In this document: piece after piece, positions 55,512 to 64,000 of the stretch | Layout: every line of letters begins with the position of its first letter | Numbering within the stretch: the stretch's first letter is position 1 | Source: Pyrrhosoma nymphula | Lineage: Eukaryota > Arthropoda > Insecta > Odonata > Coenagrionidae | Assembly: GCA_963573305.1 (NCBI GenBank) | Contig: OY754329.1 | Location: 19,559,200 to 19,623,199 of the forward strand | DNA length: 64,000 nucleotides | Direction: 5' to 3' | Position numbers and translations under genes: made by a program | The notes under the pieces: model-generated | Told to the model about the DNA's origin: nothing | Databases searched by the model: none | Seen by the model: only the letters and a program-made list of their open reading frames with translations

Positions 55512-57565
55512 ATGGCAACTTCACTCCTGTGAGTATAAAATGACTTTTATGTTGTAAATACCGACTCATACGTTATGGTTTCTTAGTTTATGACTATTAG
55601 CTATATATATCATCTTTTGCCGGTTGTTAGATGCAAAGACAGTTTAACACGGGGCACGTATTTGCACAATTAACTGCAATTTCCTCTCAATCTTGCGCTA
55701 ATGCTTTAGCGAAATTGGAACTAGAGTTATTTTGTCATCTCATTGGTATGTATTCTTGCATGCTTTCGAGCAGTTCTCATAATTTCACTACGTAATTTTA
55801 AATGCGCTCTCGTCAGATGGTGCAAGTGCATGCCACGGTTCACGATTTATGTGTGAAAATGTTATAATTCAAATACGAGTTAGTGGTAATAGTTTGAAAG
55901 AGTAACAGTTTTTGGTAGACGTTGAAATTTTTACATGCCTTAGTACTTCCAATGTGTCAATAGGAAGAAGAATCGTGTTGGCCGCGTCACCGAACGGCAG
56001 CAAATGCTACTGGTTGACTACATGTCAATGCACAGTGATTTTGCTGCCGGACGGTTCACCCTATGGGGGTTGAAAAACAAGGCGAGCAGTGGGAGAGATT
56101 GACAGGCCGCCTTAATGAATGTGGACCCTGTAAAAATGTCGAACAGTGGAAGAAGGTAGGTAGAGTGATGGTAAAGAGTGATGTTTATGTATTTTTCGGG
56201 ATTTGAACAATGACTGAATATCTCTTACATAGACAGGGAGAGATTTGAAGAGGACTGTCCGGGCCAAGGCGTCACGCATTAACGTGGCGTCGAGGGCGAC
56301 TGGCAACCTCCCGGTGCAGGAGGAGTTGACGATGTGGGAGGGCAAGTGTTTGGCCGTCATCGGCGAGGAGGTTGCCGTTGGACTTAATGTCCAAGAAATA
56401 GGCCATGGGAGCATGGTAAAGTTGTCATTAATGAGTACGAGTGTCGTAGTATTTTGTTTATGTCTATGGAATGGCCTGTCACCATTTAGACCCATATAAT
56501 TATATTACACGTTTATTTTTATCACAGTCAACACCTTCCCTGAAGAGGTGCCAGTTGTAAGTAGGAAAATGTTTAAAAACCATATATATCCATGATGTAA
56601 TTTTCTAGGTGTATTTTGATGGCATGTTATTAAGGAGAGTATCAGTAACATTCCTTTCATCAAACAGACTCATGACAGGGATGATGATGCAGGACCATCA
56701 AATGCTGCGGTCCCCAGTGAACATGTTTGCACTTCTAAAATCAAGTTAGGATGAAAAAAGTGCTGGTCATTATGGTTTTAAACATATCCTTATTTTATTT
56801 TCCCTGCTGTTGGAGATAATAGTGAACGATTTGTTCACCCCTGAACAATGCGAGGCCCCAAGGCATGAGTTAATCAAACACTTTTCAAAGAGTTTTGCAT
56901 AGCAATGTGGATGTATATTAACAGTCAATGTATAACTATACTAGTCATGAAATTGCGAATGTATTCATGTGATATTCAATTTAATTTGACGATTTACAGG
57001 CAAAGGAGATGGGGATTTACAAAAAGCCACTGCTCTCATCGTGGAGGCAATGAAAAAGAATGCGGTAAGAGTATACATCAGCCAGGAGGGGTATTTTAAC
57101 TTAATTTTCCTTGCAGATGTTAGATATCTTCGTACAAAATTAGTAATTGTAATCATTTGATAGTGTAACAATGAAATTGTCAATTTTTTCAACTAGTGAT
57201 TTATTTTTTTCCTATATCTTCGGTTGCTCATTGTTTGATATTATGTTCATTAGTCAGAAAATTTAGTGAACGAAAGGTGAGCTGCAGCCTTGGAGAAGCA
57301 AGCAGAAGCATCTCAACTGAGGGCTGCAGCTGCAGTGCGGAAGGCCGCTGCAGCTGAACGAAAGGCTGCTGCAGCAGAGAAGAAGGCTGCTGTGGCAGAA
57401 AGGCGGCAGGCAGTGGACGAGAGGAGAGGGCAGCAAGAGATTCTCTTGGCTGCCAGGAAGGTGGTTGCCGCTGAGAGGAGGGCAGCAGCAGCTGAGAGAG
57501 CACATGATCTGTTGGCCACTGCAGTCAGTTGCTTAGGGAGAATGAGTGGCAGTAGGAATGAGTGA
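55512..57565 (+). CDS. Harbinger E Myb/SANT-like DNA-binding protein, one apparent frameshift
   Basis: Exon 1, 55512-55528, encodes MATSL and joins by GT/AG in frame to exon 2 (55964-56155): KKNRVGRVTERQQMLLVDYM, HSDFAAGRFT, then in another frame PMGVEKQGEQWERLTGRL and ECGPCKNVEQWKK, a zeste-like Myb/SANT domain. The shift, near caccctatgggg (about 56057-56068), is one missing nt; it could be a true mutation or a sequence error. Exon 3 (56233-56415) reads RTVRAKASRINVASRATGNL and EEVAVGLNVQEIGHGS. Short exons near 56528, 56668 and 57001 follow. The last (about 57283-57565) is a long Ala/Arg/Glu helix rich in AAAERKAAAAEKKAA units, likely a coiled coil, ending GRMSGSRNE. It probably helps the transposase bind element ends. 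Confidence 0.75.
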
Positions 57566-59546
57566 GGTGAAAGAAGGAGATGAATGTATGTTTGTTTTTG
57601 TATGTTTGTTTTTGTATGTATGTGTTTAGTGTATATTAAAACTTTCAGGTCTCTGCTACTTATGTCGATTTCTTCATAATACCTGATTTTTTTCTCTACT
57701 AGTGGTCACTTTTACTGTCACTGTTACTACCATTAATTCTCTGCTGTGGGGTTTACCAAGAACGGCAACAAAACTCAAACTTAGGTCATTACGCATGAGG
57801 TGATACATAGAAGCAGTGCTTAATTAAATGAGTGGAGGCCTGTGAAAAGGGTTTTGGTTGAAAAAGTAGTATTAACATTTATCTTTGTCCTAAATTTTTT
57901 CTGCTGTTCCTTTGCACCATTAGGAAATCTTAAATTACATGAAAGTTGAACAATGTTAATGATAAAGGTATACTATTGGCAAATTTTACATGGAAGATTT
58001 GTAAAAACTTGCCACAGTCAGTCCCTAACTCCATCTTTTAACTTACCTCTTCAACTTGGAATTAGGTCTATCCCCTATCTTTTTATCTATGAATGCTATT
58101 CCCTTTTACCTCACTTTGTTCCTTAAGAATTGTTTTCAGCATTCCCTCCTCACACATATCCTGCTCCATCCAAACCCTCTTTTTCCTCCTTATCTCCACC
58201 AGAAGTTTTTCTCCTCCAAACCCACATCTACCACCACTTCTTTGCTTTTCCTCTCTATGCCATTCCCGTCAATTGAGGATATGAAACTTACAACCCAAAA
58301 GAATCATAATCAAAGAAATGAAGTGCATTTATTAGATCTTTTATTTGACAGCCTTGAGTTGAAACTATTCAATTACAAGATTTCACAGTAACATTTACCT
58401 GGTGACTCTCAATTAATAGTCCACTGGTATTCGTCATTCCCTTCAGTTGTAGATTCAACATTCATTACTATGCCCCTAGGAAAGAAAAAGTTTGGAATTA
58501 AAAAGGGTAACTATGAGATACGAAAGAAATACAAACGTGAACATCTGTGGAAAACAAGTTGAAAAGAAAAGATTTAGATTGTTTCACATACATAATTTTA
58601 AGTGATGGGCTCCATTGCGATGCAACGTACAGATACAGGATGTACAAAATCTTTAATGCACTTGGTGATAGGGGTTAGAAGGATGATGTGATGGAAGGTT
58701 GAGTAATGGTATCAGGAAAACCCCTTCAAAATGAAAATTTGAGAATAGGGCATCAGCATTTTTCCCTGAATGTGGCCGACCAAGAGGGAATGGTTGAGTT
58801 GGATGGCCTGGGAGAAGGGGAATTTCCAGAGAAGATAAAGGGAGATTGGTTTGATGTGCCCTCGAGTCTCACCATGTCCCCAGTTGGGATAGGAGGGTAA
58901 GAGTTCAACTCTATCCATAGCATGCCTGAGAAAGTGTATTGATGAGTTCCTGTGGTATGCTGATGTGATTTTAGAATGGGTAAAAATTTGGTTATTTAAT
59001 TAAAAATAGGTTTTTCACCAATGATTTTCTTTAATTAACCTTTCATCACCTTCATTCACTATCCTTCTGTCCTCATTCACCAAGTGTATTCAATATTGTG
59101 TATTTCCTGTACCAGAGGTCACACCACGATAACCTGTCATTAAAAAATAATCTATGTGAAATATTAAAAAAATAATTTCATCATTAAGAAATTTCATGTA
59201 GTCACACTGAAAAGTTTTGATATTCTTGGGAAATAAAAACGATAGTAATGGGACAGAAATCAAGGATGGTTAACATAAATGTGTTTAAAAAGTAGGCCCT
59301 TAACTTGAAGTAGTGATGGGTAGGTAAAACAGATGATAGATGGGAACCAAATGATTATCTGCCTTGAGACGATGATGCAACTGAATAATGAGAGTTGTAA
59401 ATTTCAATTATTAGTAACATAATGATAGTAATGACACATAGTTAAAAAATTGTGCTATATATACTTACTATTTACAAATTAAAAATGGAGTCAGGTGAAT
59501 GTTATGTACACTATATACACATATAAAAAATGCAATGCTCCAAAAA
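57566..59546. other. Harbinger E spacer between the two genes
   Basis: AT-rich, with no frame that looks like a gene. The plus frame at 58056-58391 and the pair at 58706-58918 have no recognisable motifs. Confidence 0.5.
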
Positions 59547-61000
59547 TTATGTGAAGAATTGCCTGACCACAGACATCCTCACATCTTCAGCAGCAGCATT
59601 CCTCTCTCCATCAGCACCACGTTCAACGTATTCCAAATTTGGAAGAGCTTCCTCCTGAGGCATGTCCACACGATAGGCCAGCATCATGTTGTGGAGCACT
59701 GAGCATGACAATACTATCTTCGCTGCGCTCTCAGGGTTATAATGGAGGGCCCTATCATGGTGGAGGCATCGCCATGTCATTTTAAGGACACCGAAGAGAC
59801 GCTCCACACAATTTCGGGTTTGGCAGTGGCAGTGGGTATAACGACCTTCAGGGGTGTCCGGATCCGCATCACGGATGGGTGTCAGCAGGAATGGCTGGAG
59901 AGCGTACCCAGAATCACCTGAAAAGAATTAATAAACACTTCCCATAAATTTTAACACCCTAATGCCTCATGTGAAATGGCATCCGGATTATTGACAATAA
60001 CTTACCCAAGAGCCAAGTATTCATGATACCTTCATCATACCACCTTTGCATTGCTTGTTTTGCCAGGCTGGCATTCCAAATAAACTGGTCATGAACTGAC
60101 CCTGGGTAACGAGCATTGATGGCTAACACTCGAAGATCGTGATCGCAGATCTATCGATAAGAAAAATTCAAAAGAAAATACACCTCAATATGAATGAATA
60201 CAAGACAACCATTATTGAATTAGATTGTAAAAACATTTCTTACCACTTGCACGTTGAGGGAATGACACCTTTTGTGGTTGTTGAAGTACATTTCTTCCCT
60301 CACAGTGGGCTTCACAATTTTTATATGGGTGCAATCAATGCAACCGACTACCCCTGGAAATCCCCTTATTTCCATGAATCTGTTATATAAAGAAAATCCA
60401 TGCAAAGAATTTGACAACACATCACTATGCTCCCTTGGAAGTACAGTATCATCTAAACTCCACCATAGTTATCATTCATTAATTAACCTGTTTTTAATGC
60501 TCTGCCTCTCCTCAAAGGTTGAAGGGAAGCTGATGAATCTATTAGCAATAACATCAATTAGAGCATTGCTCACCGCAGCTAAATTTCTGCTCACCGACGG
60601 CTGCCCCATGGATATCATCATGTCCTGTCCAACACATCGTTGATACGACCCTGTGTCAAAAAACCTAATGACGGACAGCACCTAAAAGAGAAACTTAGAA
60701 ATTGTGACCTATATGATGCATGTAAGAGCCACAATGGTTGATTAATGCGTCCCTTCACGTAGTTACCTGAGCATGCACCGGCAAGCCACTAGATCTTCTA
60801 CGACTTAGCCGTGGTGTCAGTTGTGTGACGATATCCATCGCCAATCCTCTGGATATGCGGAAGAGAAGTCGAAAGTCCTCTTCCCGCATCTCGAAGGGAT
60901 TGCCAGCATCGCGTATCTGCCGCTGAAGTAGGCGCAGCTGTTGCCTCCGTCGACGTTGATGCTCCCACATCAACATCGGAACGAAGTAAAGAGCCTCCAT
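59547..61000 (-). CDS. Harbinger E HARBI1-like DDE transposase, intact reading frame
   Basis: This nuclease would cut and reinsert the element. Five exons with GT/AG borders: 61000-60767, 60681-60488, 60379-60244, 60150-60006 and 59917-59547. They total 1080 nt, joining in phase to 359 residues and a stop; I found no internal stop. N-terminus MEALYFVPMLMWEHQRRRR with NPFEMREEDFRLLFRISRG; exon 2 GSYQRCVGQDMMISMGQPSV; exon 3 FPGVVGCIDCTHIKIV (first Asp); exon 4 ICDHDLRVLAINARYPGSVH; exon 5 GDSGYALQPFLLTP (second Asp) and NCVERLFGVLKMTWRCL (Glu), ending MSVVRQFFT. The length matches HARBI1-type transposases (about 350 residues). Exon positions match those of C and D. It is the only Harbinger copy here that keeps an open frame. 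Confidence 0.9.
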
Positions 61001-61740
61001 TATCCTTAATTAAAATGAATGGAAAGGATTGAAAGTGATCACTTATGAAAGAAATATTAAATGATTCTGTTAATATTCCATCACCTAAGTTACCGCACAG
61101 TACTTAATATATTAATACCTTGTTTACCAACGTTCGCTTATGATAGTTCCGTTCGGGTAGTCCAATGAGGTGCAGAGAGAGTAATCAGGAGAGTAAGGGC
61201 CAAACGAAGCAAGGGTCAATGCGGAAGAGAGAAATTCAAGACAAGCCGGTGGTCAAAATCAAAATAACAATCAGAGTCGCACGTAAACAAAGTAGCCGCC
61301 AATACAAGCCCGGTGACAAACGAATGTGTTTCTTTGCGCAGTCTGCCACAAGGTGGCTCCGTTATGAGTTCAACTTTTACGATTGTCCGGAATTAGAACA
61401 GCTATTTTCAGATCAGACATACATACATTTGTACATTTTGGTGTGGTTACACGGTGCATTTTCGCGTTCAAACCATTCTCAGCCACTTCAATCGCAATCT
61501 AGACAAAGGTATCGGCACATATTTCGTCAATTCTATGTACGCGCATATTAAGAACTTACGCACTTCATTTCTTGATTTTTAATTCATTTTATTCATCGGA
61601 AATGAAAACATCAATTAGCTACGATCGTAATTAAGGAAGAATGTGCCATTAATAAACAATTACACCGTAAATACATAATGAAACATTCAAGCGCATTGCC
61701 GCGACGAATCTACCACGGGCTCTCTTGGCCGTGAATACTA
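61001..61740. other. Harbinger E right arm
   Basis: Upstream region of the transposase. 61145-61235 resembles the Harbinger A leader at 240-340. The plus frame at 61165-61551 lies across this leader and shows no known domain. Confidence 0.5.
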
Positions 61741-61827
61741 CCACGGACGTCATAGTGACGACGCTCAAATTTACAGAATCGCTCGAATAGCCGTCATAGA
61801 ATTGACGAAATCCGCTTATGACGGCCA

Positions 61828-61849
61828 TATGACATTTACAGAATCGAGC
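61828..61849 (-). repeat. Right terminal inverted repeat, Harbinger E
   Basis: 22 bp, exact inverse of 55244-55265. Confidence 0.95.
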
Positions 61850-61853
61850 TGCA

Positions 61854-62060
61854 GGCGGAGATAATGAAACGGATCAAGAGTCGAAAGACACGGATCAGAG
61901 CGGATGAATAGTCTAAAAGACCAGCACATGACCGGCAGTTCACCGATTGAGATCTGAAGATGGTCACGCCGCGCCGCCTGGGTGAGGGAGTTGAACTATG
62001 AAAAAGTGAGATTTTATGACGTATTCTCAATAAAGTGAGATTACAAAATAACCCTCCTGA
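61854..62060. repeat. Inverted relative of 9396-9640
   Basis: Shares gatcaagagtcgaaagacac, agatggtcacgccgc, tatgacgtattctc/tttc and the end gagattacaaaataaccctc with the reverse complement of 9396-9640. Its right end, ttacaaaataacc, is seen a third time at 62830-62850. Confidence 0.6.
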
Positions 62061-62146
62061 ATAACTTCAGCATTTTCAACTCCAATATATTGGGCACTTG
62101 AAGGTATGCTTTGTTTGAAATGCATATGTTATTATTGAATTGAATC

Positions 62147-62365
62147 TAGGAGTTTGGTGGTTGGATGAGGACATAGGTTTTGCGGGGTGGTCCAGAGGAG
62201 AGGGAGTCGGGCGTCGTGCAGCCGGAGAAAACGGAGCTTCGGTGGTATCAGACTTGGCCGGAAACTCGGAGGAGGCGGGAGCTCCGCGCGGGGCAGAGCT
62301 CATAAGTGATGGTACGGTAGGCGGATGTCGTAGGCCGACTTCGTCAGCGACGGAGATGGGGGATC
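62147..62365 (-). pseudogene. X3-type ORF1 N-terminal fragment
   Basis: Matches X3 at about 45418-45640. The minus frame reads MSSAPRGAPASSEFPAKSDT and SPAARRPTPSPLDHPAKPMS, ending SSNHQTPRF. Only the Pro/Ser-rich N-terminus and a short piece of leader are present; both edges are abrupt. Confidence 0.8.
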
Positions 62366-62989
62366 GGCGAACAGCTTGAATTATCTGTGTATATATTTCG
62401 TATCAATATTTCCCAAACAATGTTGTTGATACCTTTGTTTTCGTGTCCCTATCCGCCAGTGTATGGAGAATGGAATTCAGTTATTTATATCATAATTTCA
62501 TGATTTTAACAAATATTGCCTTAAAATCTACGTTCTTGGTAGATATTTCCCGTGCTTGTGAATCGAACACTAATTAGATGCACTTAATTTTTTTTAAATA
62601 TTGAGTGATCGCTTACATGTCGCTTGTAGTTTTGAGTGTATTTAGATTTTCGTGGTATGTACAGTGTAAGATATCTTCCGTAAGATGTTGAGAAATCTGG
62701 GTATTTGCTAGTCTCGGCATCTTTTATTTGATATAAGGTAATTAAAGCTTCGACAATTCACGAACCGTTCGTGAGCCGATCATTAAGAGAGGGAAACGGA
62801 TCTCCCGCCTTTCCACTAAGAGTCACTAAAAAGGTGATATTACAAAATAACCCCCCAGGGTACCACCCAGCCAGGGGTTGCCTTGGTAGGAGAGTTGTTG
62901 ATTATACCGGCTCAAAGACCCGTGAACAGTTCCGCTGAACGATTCTCAAGGCTAATTCTTCATGGTAACGGAGTATAAAGTAAACAAAA
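62366..62989. other. Non-coding region upstream of the Myb/SANT-like exon
   Basis: AT-rich to about 62740. At 62830-62865 it has the ttacaaaataaccccccagg repeat end. It may include the promoter of the gene at 62990. No motif could be confirmed. Confidence 0.4.
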
Positions 62990-63195
62990 ATGGCAGCCGC
63001 AAACCAGCGCATTGTGTTCACTTATAATGAGAAAAAGATCGTGTGTGACTTGGTGGAGGAGCGCAGGGATGCTGTTGAAAATAAAAGGACGGACGCTACC
63101 TCCAACATTCGAAAGAAGAAGGCTTGGGATGACATCAGCGAAGCCTTCAATGCCAACCGAGATGTCGCAGCGAGAACTGGGGGTCAGCTGAAAAG
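62990..63195 (+). CDS. First exon of a Myb/SANT-like domain gene
   Basis: MAAANQRIVFTYNEKKIVCD opens the frame; it continues LVEERRDAVENKRTDATSNI and KKKAWDDISEAFNANRDVAA, then RTGGQLKR and a good splice donor (aaaag/gtatgt) at 63195. The pattern 'F-x-x-x-E-K-x-x-x-x-D-L-V ... ENKRTDATSN ... K-x-A-W-D-x-I-x-x-x-F-N ... R-T-x-x-Q-L-K-R' is that of the Myb_DNA-bind_5 domain found in MSANTD3-like proteins and in many transposon partner genes. It could be a host gene or belong to another element; no terminal repeats were found around it. The next exon was not found before the window end. Its leader has a weak start context (aaaatgg). Confidence 0.7.
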
Positions 63196-63837
63196 GTATG
63201 TGTGCTGTGATTTAATACGCTAAAAACTGTGAGGAACTGGGCTTGGGCAGTTTTAAAGTCTTTATAGGTAAAGGTGAGCTTTCGTCCCGCACGGTCAACA
63301 TTTTTTTTTGAAAAACCTAGGAAACGTACGATATTGAATGTGATACCTATGAGTAGAGGAAGGTTGCGCATTTGTAAAAATGTGAGAATCATACCCGTGT
63401 GACTAGTAGTTTTTGAGATATAGACGTTTGAAAATGACCAATTTTTCGACTTTTTCGTCCGTTTTCGACGCCATATTTGGAGGTTTTCACGAACAACCGG
63501 TAGAGGGATAAGACTAATTTCACTTCTATTATATTCCTATACCCCACCCCCCTAACAAGCTTACGGGCCTATGGAGTGAAACAGGGGTGCTAGGGTGGGA
63601 CGGTAAGCGTGCCCGATTTGGCCATTTTCAAAAGTGAAAAACGCATTTTCGTGAATTAATACAGTGAAAAACGCAGTTTTCGCGGGAATGGTGAAGTGGA
63701 AATGGGCATTTCTGGGAGGGGAGGAAATTTCAAAATGCTGATTTGTACTGCATTTCCGTGTTTTGTTAAACCGAAAAACGAATTTCCCTTCCATTCCTTT
63801 GCCCTGAACCCACCCCTCCAATAAACTTGGGGGGCGT
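63196..63837. other. Likely intron with short repeats
   Basis: Contains a local repeat of gtgaaaaacgca (63636 and 63663) and several tttcgNN motifs. No second exon could be supported. Confidence 0.4.
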
Positions 63838-64000
63838 ATTATTTTAAGAATAGAATCCCTCTCGCTCATTGGTGATTATCGGTGGGCATTGGTAGAAGGC
63901 TAAAATGTTATTCTGCGTATTATTTTATGAATAGAATCCCTCACGCTTATTGGTGATTTTCGGTGCGCATAGATAGAAGGTTAAAATGTTATTCTGCGTA
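63838..64000. repeat. 81-bp tandem repeat reaching the window edge
   Basis: Two units, 63838-63918 and 63919-63999, both containing gaatagaatccctc and ending aaaatgttattctgcgt. They differ at about eight positions. The array may continue beyond the window. Confidence 0.9.

Larger units (their letters stand above)
55244..61849. mobile_element. Harbinger E, 6.6 kb, possibly autonomous
   Basis: Perfect 22-bp terminal inverted repeats (gctcgattctgtaaatgtca and two more bases) lie at 55244-55265 and 61828-61849. Further inverted matches run inward for about 120 bp, including cgagcgattctgtaa (55329-55343, and inverted at about 61770-61784) and many ccgtcat motifs. The plus-strand Myb-like gene (55512-57565) and minus-strand transposase (61000-59547) are convergent. 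The transposase is open throughout. The element interrupts a patchwork of X1 leader on the left and a repeat on the right. Confidence 0.9.

Noticed and set aside
58056..58391. Plus-strand frame of 111 codons in Harbinger E
   Set aside because: Low-complexity Ser/Pro/Phe/Leu composition as expected from CT-rich DNA, with no motif and no relative elsewhere in the window.

Overview
The window is eukaryotic, intron-containing nuclear DNA built almost entirely of nested transposable elements. The mix (PIF/Harbinger with Myb-like partner genes, a RAG1-related Transib, I-type and CR1/L2-like non-LTR retrotransposons, Ty3/gypsy, BEL/Pao and Ty1/copia remnants) suggests an arthropod, most likely an insect with a repeat-rich genome; the species cannot be named from the sequence. 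No certain single-copy host gene is present. The best candidate is the first exon of a Myb/SANT-like gene near the right end.

Layout. 1-4.0 kb: decayed, internally duplicated Harbinger (A) with a gypsy RNase H scrap. 4.0-9.4 kb: copia gag scrap, a 154-bp tandem duplication, a Transib pseudogene, a TTAA-flanked 553-bp MITE and a decayed reverse transcriptase tail. 9.65-13.55 kb: Harbinger B, broken by a BEL/Pao fragment. 13.56-47.1 kb: an array of related non-LTR elements, all on the minus strand and arranged head-to-tail (X3, X2, an X2/X1 chimera, X1, an X1 5' fragment), joined through GA-rich microsatellites. The X1 5' UTR is split by a 14.5-kb insertion (20654-35128, TAA target duplication), which itself holds a nearly complete I/Nimb-type retrotransposon (20754-26444, 13-bp target duplication) and Harbinger C (26755-34094). 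About 47.1-53.0 kb: Harbinger D. 53.0-55.2 kb: a second X1 5'UTR/ORF1 fragment. 55244-61849: Harbinger E. 61.9-64 kb: repeat fragments, the Myb/SANT exon and an 81-bp tandem repeat.

How the genes work together. Each Harbinger with both ends visible (C, D, E) has the same plan: a five-exon HARBI1-like DDE transposase and a multi-exon Myb/SANT (zeste-like) DNA-binding gene in convergent orientation inside terminal inverted repeats. C and D have stops and frame breaks. The five transposase exons of E join by standard splice sites into an unbroken 359-codon frame with D, D and E residues, so E could still make transposase; its Myb partner shows one apparent 1-nt frameshift. Each X element has ORF1 (one CCHC knuckle plus a conserved C-terminal module) followed by ORF2 (AP endonuclease and reverse transcriptase), and the ORF1 stop lies within 5 nt of the ORF2 start in all three. 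Most claims rest on reading motifs and exon frames by eye; no searches were run.
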